Shown here: positions 46,901-58,900 of the stretch, in pieces | Layout of the letters: each line of letters begins with the position of its first letter | Numbering within the stretch: the stretch's first letter is position 1 | NCBI GenBank assembly: GCA_905147135.1 | Contig: LR990058.1 | Span: 12,499,349 to 12,563,348, forward strand | DNA length: 64,000 bases | Direction of reading: 5' to 3' | Origin: Blastobasis lacticolella | Taxonomy: Eukaryota > Arthropoda > Insecta > Lepidoptera > Blastobasidae | The notes under the pieces: generated by a model | Seen by the model: only the letters and a program-made list of their open reading frames with translations | Databases searched by the model: none | What the model was told of the DNA's origin: nothing | Made by a program: the position numbers and the translations under genes

Positions 46901-49900
46901 GGTCAAAATGATTGTTTTAATCTACAGTACCCGTGTACCAACGGTTATCCTGTACATCGATTTGCGTTTTTTTTTTCACGTAGCCCGTCCTTATGTACGA
47001 CAGATTCTCACCTGTGGCGCGGTAATCACCCGGGCGATGTCATCCAGAGCATCGTCGGCCGCGTCGGGCATGACGCTGAACAGCTCCGTGACCAAGTCGT
47101 TGAGCTCCCGCCGCGAGATCCTCAGCCCGAAGTTGTCGAGCGCCTCCTCGTCTTCGTCGTCTGGACGATGGACGAAGAAAAAAATGATTTTTTTTGCTAT
47201 TCAGTAGCAAACGATCAGACAGCCCACCAGCTCGGCTAGCACTAGTGTCTGCGACACAGCTCGCGCCGCAAGAGAGCGTTTGTTTCCTTCTCTCAATACT
47301 AAGATGAAAGAGGTATGTATGTCGCGCCTTTTCTCGTTTATCGCGCGCGAGAGCAACTTGTGGTAGCCGTACTGTAGGCTTAGCACAAGTTGCTCTCGCG
47401 CGCGATTAGCGAGAAAAAGCGCGACATAGATATTGCTATCTCTTTCGCCTTAGTATTGAGAGATAGAGACAAACGCTCTCTCGCGGCGCGAGATTTGGCA
47501 CGAACACACTGGTGCTCGGGCCACTGATGGTAAGTGGTCACTGTCGCCCATAACATCTACGATTTATACATTCAGGTTGCAGGTAACAAAAATGCAGAAC
47601 CACAGGTGCGTTGTCACAGTTGAAACGCCTCATGCCTGTAATTGCGCTGGCTACCTTATCCTTCACAACAACGCAAACATTGTTGCTTGGCGGCAATAAT
47701 AGATGAGGTAGAAATAATAAATAGACCGCCTCGGACTGAAATCAGCTACGGGTTCGTCATTTGACGACCTGAGTGGTTCAATGGTCAACATGCCGGTCTG
47801 CCACGCAAGAGGTCCCGGGTTCGATTCTCGGCCGGGTAGAAATTGAAATGATGAATTTAAATTTCTGTTACGGGTCTGGGTGTTCTATGTATAATAAGTA
47901 TGTATTTAAAAGTATTTAAGTAGTATATCAGTTATCTAGCACCCATTGTACAAGCTTTGCTTAGTTTGGGGCTAGATTGCGCTGTGTGAATTTGTCCACG
48001 AATATTTATTTATTTATTTAAAAATATCGCAGGCCGTTTTTATGCATGTAGAAAAAAGATATAAGGAATCGGCGGATTTAGCGTTCCTTTTCATATTACA
48101 GCCCATAACAGTCCACTACAGGACTTAGGGCCTCTCCCACGAATGGGGAGGTTATTGCCATAATCTCAAAGCTTGGGAGGCGGGTTGGATATCGCAGTGT
48201 TGTAAATACATATAACAATGGAAAAAGCTGCTGCCCATTTTCCAGCCTACGGACTCTAGATCTTTTGCCTCGTAAACGTCGCGTTTTGTCGCGTCCTTTT
48301 TCATCCTCACAGACCGTAACAGTCCAGTCTGCAGGACTTAGGGCCTCTCCTACAAAAGGGGAGGTTTTGGGTTTCAAGAAGACATAATTTCGATTCGGGC
48401 TTTGGCTCAATTGACTCGAGATGTACATTATACCTAAATCAGTACTCGCCGAGCGGTCAAAAGAGACAGACACTTACTTTAACTCGAGAATTGACCAACC
48501 TTTGGCTCATTTTAAATAATAAAGAATAAAATTTTAAATTCATCAAAATTTTAAAATGTACAAGTGTGCAACGTGTGATGCTGACTTCAACGACGGAGTG
48601 AGATGCAGTATATGTAAGAGGCATTATGACTTCAATTGTGCGGACATTACTGAGGTTGGTTATCGCAAGCTGGGAGCAGATCGTCGAGCAGCCTGGAGAT
48701 GTCCACATTGCAAGGCGGCTACCCCTGCTCCCGCCCCCGTTCCCGCCCCCACCCCTACCCCCATCAAGGCTGTGGAGGAGGTATCTCTTGAGGCAATCAT
48801 GAGAGAGCTTCGTGAGATGAAACTTCAGCTTTCCGGTCTTCCAGGTCTAATTGAGGATATCAAGACCATTAAAGGTGATGTTGCGGACTTGAAGTTGGCT
48901 TGCAACTTCAACGGCGAGAGAATTAATAAATTGGAGGAAAAAATCAAGGAGACCGATAAGAAATTATCCGAAGTTAGCCTCTTACAGACTTCTATCAAAT
49001 CCAACCAAGAGGAAATTTTCAATCTGAAAAAGGAACTTGCGTTGAAGGAGCAGTGGTCTCGTTTGGCAAATGTTGAGATAAAAGGAATTCCTCTAAAAAG
49101 TGATGAAAACCTTTTTACGGTAATGCATTATGTAGCCAATGTTGTTAACTTTACCCTTCCGAAACATCAGATCAACTACATTGCCAGAGTTCCGACGTAT
49201 AACTCTAAGGAGAAAAATGTACTAGTGAGTTTTATCAATCGATACGTGAAGGAGGAGTTCATTGCGGCGGCGCGCGAGAGAAAGACTATCACAGCGGCTG
49301 ACATCGGGTACATTGGGAACACGCAACGCATCTTCGTCAACGACCACCTTACTCCAACTTACAAGAAGCTATTAACCAAAGCTAAGGACATTGCCACCGA
49401 AAAGGCCTATCGATTCGTCTGGGTGAAGTATGGCAAGATTCACGTACGTAAGGACGTGGACACGGACGTCATAATTGTTATCACCGAAAAGGATTTAAAC
49501 AAAATTATTTAGTTTGTTGCTTAAAATTTGCTATTAATTATCATTGCTTACTTTCAAATATTTCACTCGCTTTTGTTTGTGCTATGTCGCTGTTTTTGGC
49601 TGACTGTTCTATTTTTGGACTCGAAAGTAATGAAAGGTGTGTTACCCCTGACTTGTTTCTAGCGATCTCAGTTCGTCGTCGCTACTGGTTAACTTTGCTG
49701 CTCGCTTATCCACAATGTGTTGTTGCTATCTCTTGCTTACCGCTAAATGCTCGTATTAATAACAAATGCAGTCTCGCTTACACTAATGCCATATTATGCG
49801 TATTGTCCACTGACAAGGTCGCGGGCCGTGGACGTAACTTTCACTTTTGCGATAGGTACTTACTGCCACTACTAATTTACTCGCGGACAGTGAGACTTGT

Positions 49901-52900
49901 GTCGAATGAGTGCGTTGCGGTAAAGTGCTCAGGCCCTCTCGTCATAATAAATCATTTTCTTACATTGCTATTAGTTAATATTTACGGTATTTGTTATTGT
50001 TATGGCTTCTAACACACTTCTCAATGTGTATTACCAAAATGCGAGGGGCCTGCGCACTAAGACCACAATGTTTTATCGTAATGTGTGCATAAATAGTTAC
50101 GATTTAATCTTAGTAACGGAAACCTGGTTGTTGGATGGCATTTTGGATAGCGAACTGTTTGACAATAGGTACGTAGTATGGCGCCGGGACCGAGACTATA
50201 GTGCGACTGGCCAGAGGAAGGGAGGTGGTGTACTCATTGCAGCGCGTAGGGAGTTATGTGTTACAGCCCAGCCTAGGTTTCATTCATCCGCGGAGGATTT
50301 GTGGATTACGGTGGGATTTAGTAATCAACGTAGTTCCTCTTATCTACAAATCAGTGTATTGTACCTAATTAGTCAGCATCTTGGTTTTACTTTTTCACAA
50401 CAGTTAGTTAACTTTACAACTAGGTTAAATGAAGTTATGCAATTATACCCATCGGATAAATACCTTATTATTGGAGACTTTAATATGAGTGGTATAAGTT
50501 GGAATACCTCCAATTATAGTTACTTTGAACCGTCCAATTATATGAGTCAGGATGAAATTCTACTAGTCGATGAACTTAATCTATTGGGGCTTAATCAGAA
50601 CAATGGTATTAGAAACTGCCATAATAAGACATTGGATCTAGTATTATCTAACGTTGAAGTGGTAGTGGCCAACTGCCCCGACCCTCTGGTACCAATAGAC
50701 AAATTTCATGGTGCCTTATGTATTAATTTTAATTTTCCATTCCAAAAAATACTAGAATGTGCACCTTATAAAAAATATAATTATACTAAGGGGGAGTACG
50801 AGTCAATAAATCGCGAAATCTCCAATATCGATTGGCATGCTGAGCTGACGCAAAAGTCTTTAGAGGAGGCGGTGGAGTACTTTTATAATGTTTTTATTAG
50901 GTTACGTAGTGAATTTATTCCGTCTAGATTTATTAAATCTAATGTCTATCCCAAGTGGTACTCTGCGACTCTTATTAAAGTAATTAAAGAAAAATACAAG
51001 TATTTTAAGAAATATAAGAGGTATGGCAATGCCTCCGACAAGGCAACTTTTATGCTATTACGGACACGTGCTAGCTATCTAGAGCAAGAGAGCTATAAAC
51101 AGTACCTAATTTCAGTCGAATCTTCGATAGCAAGCAATCCAAAATACTTCTGGTCCTATATTAAAGCCAAATCTAATAACAATGCAATGCCAAGCTGCCT
51201 TAATCATAATGGGGTTGCTTATAACACTGGCGAAAATATATGCAATGCATTTTCAACTTATTTTCGATCTACATTTCTTGATTCAGACCTTAATTCATCT
51301 AATAGTAACTTAAACATAAGTTCCCCATCATCATCATCAGGCACAGCGCATATCTCGTCAGTTTATGTTGACTCTGCTTTAGTGCAAAAGTTATTGGCTG
51401 ACCTGGATGCCTCTAAATCCGCAGGTCCTGATGACTTACCTGCTATTTTTCTCATTAAGTGTGCCGATACTATGGCCGTGCCGATATCACTGCTATTTAG
51501 GAAATCATTAAGTACGGGTGCCATGCCAAGCATTTGGAAGCGGGCATATATCACACCAGTTCACAAAAAGGGGCCTAAAACTGAAATTAGTAACTACAGA
51601 CCTATCTCCAAATTGTGTATTGTATCTAAAATTTTTGAAAGAGTTGTCTATAATGAAGTTTATGCTTCTCTGAGCGGTTCTCTCAGTGGTTCTCAGCACG
51701 GATTTGTGAAGGGTCGTTCTACGGTGTCGAACTTAACACTTTTTAATAATGCCCTTACTGTGGCTATGGAGAGGGGCTCGCAGGTCGATGTAATCTATAC
51801 TGATTACAGCAAGGCCTTCGATCGAATCAACCACAAGCTACTGATAAATAAGCTGGCCGGTATAGGGATCAGCGGCGATCTGCTTAGGTGGTTTGCCTCT
51901 TATATAAACAATCGATCTCAGGCGGTTGTCGTCAGCAATTATGTATCTAGTTGGGTTACTATTCCTAGTGGGGTACCACAGGGATCTTTGCTGGGGCCTC
52001 TACTATTCATTATTTTCATAAATGACATTAATTCATGTTTCTCAATAGCCAGTCTATTGTGTTTTGCTGATGACATGAAAATATACGCCACTATAACCTC
52101 CATTGCTGATGCTGAGGCCTTACAAACCGATCTCGTACGCCTTGAAGAGTACTGTAGTACTAATCAGTTAGATCTCAACCCCGGAAAATGCTCGGCTGTA
52201 ACATATGGTCGTAAGCGCGACTTTATACTTTTTAACTATCGCCTCAAATTTAAAATCTTGCAGAGAGAGTCGGTGGTGCGTGATCTGGGTGTTCTCCATG
52301 ACTCCAAGCTTATGTTTGATCATCATATTAATTCTATAACAGCTAAAGCGTATAAGGCACTTGGGTTTATAATGAGATGCTCTAAGGAATTTAATTCTAT
52401 AAAAACTATTAAAATTCTTTATTGTACCTTTGTCAGGAGTATCTTAGAATATGCTTCTCAGGTTTGGAGTCCGTGTTACGCTGTCTACATTTCACGTATT
52501 CTGGCTATCCAAAAAAAGTTTCTGCGTTATGTGTGTTACCGAGTGGGTCAACGCTATGGGTCGTAGCATTACCTTTCTCTGTGCAAGAAACACCACCTTC
52601 CTCCTCTCTTCATGCGTAGGGAAATGGCTGATCTGACAATGCTTCTCAAAATTGCGTCTGGTGTTGTCGACTGCCCGGAACTTCTTTCTTGCTTATATTT
52701 TAAAACACCTGTGAGATGCTTCAGGCGCAATGGCATGTTCCAGAAGCTTCTACCAACTACAGAAGGAACACCTTTCTATTGCGAGCAATGAATAATTTTA
52801 ATGTTTTATCCAGGAGAATTGATCTTGATTTATTTAACACAAGTTGTGAGTCAGCGAGGAACCGCATACTCAAGTATTACTTCGACTCGTTGTAGCATTT

Positions 52901-55900
52901 TTTCAAACCAGATTATTATGAAATTGACTATTGTTGCGTTACTTTCGAGTATTGTAGATATATTTTAGTTTAAATTTGAAATTGTAAAGTCTTGTAGACT
53001 GTTCGGTATGCTTAACGATTGGTTAAGTATGTATTAGTTTAACCAGTTTCTATCGGTGGAAACCTGTAATTGGCTCTGTGCTGCCAGTATTATTTCATAC
53101 TGTAATCATTGCTGTTGGTTTTCCTTAAGTAAATAAAATAAAATAAAATTAAGTGTGCGCAGCGAGCTCGGCTCGGACATTTGGGTTTACCTACATATTG
53201 GCTCTTTAAATACGAATTAAGCACGCGGCGCGATTAGTGTTAATATTCAATAAATGAGCGAAGCTTGAAATTTATCGAATTTTGGCTTAAAAGAGCTGAA
53301 GTGAACTTATTCATGAAAACTAATGAGTTAGCGAGCGCAGCGAGCTCAGAATTATTTGTATTATAGCTGTAAAAATCTGGATCGATCACGCGGCGGCCAG
53401 GCGATGTGAAATAATTTCGGGGGAGGGATTTCTGAAATATACTTAGCCGTCGCATAAAGTTTAGTGCAATCGGGAATTAGAGTTCAGAAGTTAAGCAACT
53501 AGGACCTGCGCCGGTAGCAGCGTTTTTTTGTTGTGTATTTTAAACACTGCAAACTCCAGCCCACCTGGAAATCATGGAAACTGAGGAGAAGGCTCATGTT
53601 CAGCAGTGGACTGGCACTGTTGAAGACTAAAGAGCATGACACGGCAGTACACTAATAATTATTATAATCAAGTGAATATTTCTATGGCAAGAAGTAAACA
53701 CTCACGAGCATCAGGATCAGCCGCCACATTGTACTCCGGGTCCGCTTCATCGTCGTCCTCGTGCCTCGAGACCGAGGCGGGGTTGAGGCAGTCGTTCAGA
53801 AACTCGTTCCACAGATGGTCGTCGACAACCGGCATCAGCTCGTCGGGAGGAACGAAAGAGCTCTCTATATGCTCTATGGGCGTGCCAGAAAGAGACAGCT
53901 TCGAGCGAGTCCGGAGAGCGATGGTCGCCTCCTCCGTGTCGAGTATCAACTTCTTTCGTGCCGGGGTCATGTCCTGTGGGAGCAGACTGGGATATAGGGA
54001 AGATCTTTGAAGAAAAGAAACATTATTGTTTAGGGTATGTTCTGAGTTTCTTACCGCGTACCTTTGTTGACGAGTAGCCAGATATTTCGACAATAATAAC
54101 CGCGATAGTTAGGCACAGAAACTATTGCTAAATATTAGAAATAAAAAGAAATATTTGTTTATTGTCTTGGGAGGCACACGGACGGAGGGCCCACCTGATG
54201 GTAAGCGGTCACCAAGACATCTGCAACCTAAGGGGAGCATATGCGCTGCCGGGCTTTGAGGTACCTGTGGACATACCTTTTGAAGTACCCCGTATTATAG
54301 TGCAAAGGAAAGACTTCGGGAAGGAGTTCATTCGAGAATTTCTTACCGCGTACCTCGGTTTTAATATTGGCTACTCATGGCCAAGATATGCAGTAAGAAA
54401 CCCAGAGAATACTTTTAAAATCCGCCTCATTCTCATCCTAGACGTTAATCCCGCCTCAGCGGCTAGCGGTAGATTAATCTGCCAGCCAGGGTCCGCTCTG
54501 CTACCTAGGAAAACACTTCCAGATTTACTAAAAGACAACCCTTAATTAAAAAGTGGTGTTTTGGCTTTTTAGAGAATACTTTTAAAATATCTAGGATAGC
54601 CCCCCGCGGTTTTTATCAGCACGCAGTTCGGATCTCTGTAAACATACAACTATCTCGCGGGATCCTAATATTTTTACGAAATCAAAAGTATAATATGATA
54701 CTCAGCTTTCTATTAGTGAGAAAACAGTTGAATGTTTACCGAGATCTAAAATGCGCGAGGATGAAAGCTGCTGGGAACGGCTAGTGGACAATAAAATGCA
54801 GTCTGACTCACCTGCGGCACCTTGAACGGTCCGTCGGTGCGCTGCCGCGGGCTGGCGAGCCGCGGCGTGGCGGGCGTGCGCGGCTGCGAGTCCAGGTCGC
54901 TGCACGACTCCGATAGGATGTGGTCGTCGTCGCTCTACAAATTCAGTGGTTTTTTATGTCACTAGCAATACCAGGGCAATCTCTGGTGTCGGAGGCCAAG
55001 ATCCAGCAAGATATAATGCCAGGGGCCAACCGCCTAAGTCTGAAGGCTAGATATCTGACGGTTGCGGTTTGAGTGATATGGCTGCAGAGGTATCGCCACC
55101 GCTTAAATTTTATTTCATACTGACATTGTCATATTCGTAATTTTATTATATTTTGACATTGACATTAATTCTGTACCTACTTACTTATAATAAATTGTCC
55201 ATATTTTGACGTGCAATTCATATATTTAAAGGCTGACATTTGTATAACTATAACTGACATAGATATGTTCATTTCATTCTGATTTATTAATTATGACATG
55301 AATTAACTCTAAAGTGACATTGTGATGCTGGAACCCATTGGGCTGGGCCTGTAAGAGACTGAATGGTAAGAGGCTCGACGGCATGACGCTCATGGCCTGG
55401 TCGCAGGGCAGACCTTTAGTGTGAGATGCGACCTACATAGATATCCTGTCTCCATCCCACCTTAGGGCTACCTCCACCTGTGCCAGAGCGGCAGCTTTAG
55501 CGGCAGAGGACCTCAAGAGGCTCAAATATGGATTCCTTGGCCAGGGATACTTATTTGCGTGCGACATTTGGGATAGAGACGATGGGGTCTTGGAGGCTGA
55601 GTGCCGGAAGGATCTTCTATATGCTTGTCTGATCGAGACGACCGGCGACCCATAGGGTGGCGCGTACCTAGGGCAGCGTTTGAGCTCGCCAATACAAAGA
55701 AACACTCACAATTGGCAGTGGTTTAGAATCTTTTTTGTATATATATAATTTAATTAAGTAGGTAACTATTTTTAATTTGGTAAATATTGTATTATTATCA
55801 TTTAATGCATCTGAATGCGGCAATATCAATGACCTGCAGGCTGGTCGAGAGATCATTGACACTTGCTTGGGAGTAATCAGCTGATGAACATTTGACTTTA

Positions 55901-58900
55901 AATGTTGTATACACTTAAAAACCTCATATTAAGTTAGTAACATTTATTTCATTAATTTGGAATAAATGGGTGTATGCAAGATTTCCACTATTATTGTAAG
56001 ATTTGCACTTACAGGTACATCATCATGTGCCGGTTCATATTCTTCATCATCCTCGTCATCAGGTAACTCCTGAGCAATGAGCGCCTTAACCTCCGGCCTG
56101 GTCTTCACTGGGATCTCTTTGATTGGAGTCAGCTCTAAGCTCCATGGCGCCGACTTTGGGGAGCCCAACTTCATGCCACTTCCAGCCTTCATTAGTTCTC
56201 TAGAAAATTAATAAATGAACTAAATTAAAATATGTTTATTCCAATAAAATAACGAAGTCACAACAACAAATTCAAGAAAACTAGCAGGAGTTTTACAAAA
56301 CTGGGTATATGTCGCCCTGATCCCTAAACTAAGTAAACTTGCATCTAAGGGATCAGTGATCCACTGAACGGAGGCTAGCATCTCTACACTTAGTCAATAA
56401 TTATAATATTGGTACACTTGAGCAATTATTCGGATAAGCAAGTGCTAAAGGATAAGAATGATACACAAAGGATAAGGAGGAATACATGATACATGAGGAG
56501 TATATCGTAAATATTATCGAAGGGAATTCAATAATATTAAAAGAGAATATTAATCATCTTGGCGTTAATGTCCCGGTTGTGCTCTCGCGAACGAGGGCCC
56601 GGGGTCCGCCTTGACCATGATCCAGGATTTGGCAGGTCAGGTAATTATAGTGGAGCGAGTGCCATCTGACCTCCATGACCCTGCTACCAGGGGAACCTGA
56701 CCAGATTGGATCATGGTTACACATCCAGTCGCCTGAATGTGCAGGTTTCATCACGATGATTTCCCTCACCGTAAGAGCATCGGTTAGTATTCTACTAATG
56801 TACATAACTAAGAAAACAGTCATTGGTACATGGCCGGAGCGGGATTCGAACCCGGGACTTCTTTCTGGCTTACAAGTCGGATACTCTAACCGCTCGGCCG
56901 GCGCTGTAATATTTAAAGAGAATAATTTATCAATTATATGGCACTGACAATAATTAATAAACATAATAATCGTGGATGTTGTCAAGGCGACTAATAATTT
57001 TGAGGCAAAATATCTTGAGTCTCCATAAGCTGGAAAATGGGCAGTAGTTTCCCATTGTCACATTCACAACATTGCAACTCCAACCAGCCTGCCAAGCATG
57101 GAGTTATGGCAATAACCATAATCCACCATAACTATGTGGTGTCTTGTGCCAATGTCTTTATTCTTAATCTAAGTCCTGCAGTGGACTGTGATGTGATGAG
57201 AATAGTTAAATACATATTATCACAATTTGTAAAACACCAATGGCTGGTAGTCATAGCAACACAGAAGAAATTGAATATCAGAGACAAAGCTACGAGCTGC
57301 TACTTGTAATCTAAAAAGTACATAAGTAACAAAGGTTTTATTTTATTTACATAACAATCCACTTACTTCGCCTTAGCACGAGTGAGCGCTTGCTGGAGTG
57401 CTTTGTGTTCTGTTCCGGAATTATCTTCGTCTTCTTTAAATTTCACTAGAGCGAGCACATGGTCATTGGTGACCACTTTCTGTAATGATATATCACAAAT
57501 TAATTAGGTGGTCAGAGAATCTATAAAAATCTACAATAACCAGGTTCTGGACTGTTAAAAACATTTCACAGGTCAAAACCTACTTTTCATTTAACTTGAA
57601 CAAAAAAATCATTTTTTTTACCTTTAGAATCTTTTTTACACTGATGTCATCTAAATTATTCTTAATTGCCGATGCATGGACATTCTTTTCAACTTCCCAT
57701 GTATTGTCTGGTAAAATATCTTCCATGTCTGTACTGCTTTCACTATCTTGTCTGCAATTAAGCAACCCACAAAATATATTAAGTATTGTTAGAAGCATTT
57801 TGTAAACCCATAACATCATTAAACAGGATCAGCAATCCAAACTCCACATTGTTGATGAAGCTAAGTCACTATGGCGTTAAAAATAAATCACTGGAAATGC
57901 TAAAGTCTTACTTGGAGAATATAATTCAAAAAGTAGATGTTAAAGGTACTATGGCAAATGGTCATTTGTCAAAATAGGTGTACCTCAAGGGTCGATATAA
58001 GGACTGTTTATATTTTAAATTTATATTATTATTTATTTATAATATTATATACAATACAATATTTGGTAGAAAACATTACCAATTTGTACTATTTGCTGAT
58101 GATACATCCCTAATATTTTACGTGAAATGTGGAATTAATGATTTTGGACATGTTAATGACACTCTGGACATGATATTAAATTGGTTCGCTGTAAACATTA
58201 TGGGTTTATGGGATTTTTAATGCCTGCAATAAAAGTCTTTATCATTATTATTATAAAAAACCTTCTATTAAATGCAAGTAAAACAAAATGTATTAGATTT
58301 TCACTGCCTAACATAATTAAAAAGGAATTAAACCTGTCACTGGATTACGAAAAGCTAGATTTAGTCAACGAGACGGGATTCTTGGGCATAAAAGTTGACT
58401 GCAAGCTGCAGTGGGGCCAGCTCATAGATAAATTAACGGGCAAACTTAGCTTTGCAATTTATGATATCAGAAAAATATGGAATCTAATCGACATTACAAC
58501 AGCTCATCTGGTATATTATAGCTATTTCCACAGCACAATGTCTTACGGCATTCTGTTGTGGGGTAGAGCAGCTGATATAAACAAATATTTATTTTACAAA
58601 AGCGAGCAGTTTGATCTATATATAGATTAGATCCTATGACATCTTTAAGAGAAATCTTTAAAGAGAGGTATTTTGACTCTTCCTGGGCAGAACATTTATG
58701 AAAATTTAATGTGTGTTCGTAAACGCATTGCATCATTGACGAAGGCAATCAATACTCTTAACTGGGACACAAGAAATAAATACAAACTGCTAATACTCAG
58801 AACTAAATTAACGAAAGTAAATACATCTTTTGTGGGACATAGTATAAGATTTTATAAAAGAATACTGAAAGATGTATTTAATATATGACAGACAATCCAT

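Larger units (their letters stand above)
48480..53150 (+). mobile_element. Near-full-length CR1/Jockey-group LINE, antisense in GON4L intron 6
   Basis: It comprises a short 5' leader, ORF1 (48556-49512), a 489-base spacer, ORF2 (50002-52566, decayed at the end), a 3'UTR and an A/T-rich tail (AAATAAAATAAAATAAAA). Only ORF2's C-terminus is broken. The 5' boundary is approximate. A truncated sibling is at 38222-38787. Confidence 0.85.

Noticed and set aside
53461..53530. 5S-like word AGAAGTTAAGCAAC
   Set aside because: Only the A-box neighbourhood matches and no C-box follows, so it is too weak to call.
54162..54545. 127-codon plus-strand ORF in GON4L intron 5
   Set aside because: Starts in the dispersed repeat around CCACCTGATGGTAAGCGG, has no family signs and overlaps no conserved exon.
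56820..56905. Possible tRNA gene
   Set aside because: A and B boxes are present, but the stems do not pair as a tRNA and the sequence continues into a repeated body, so it is a SINE head. The same holds for 41930-42010 and 47765-47840.
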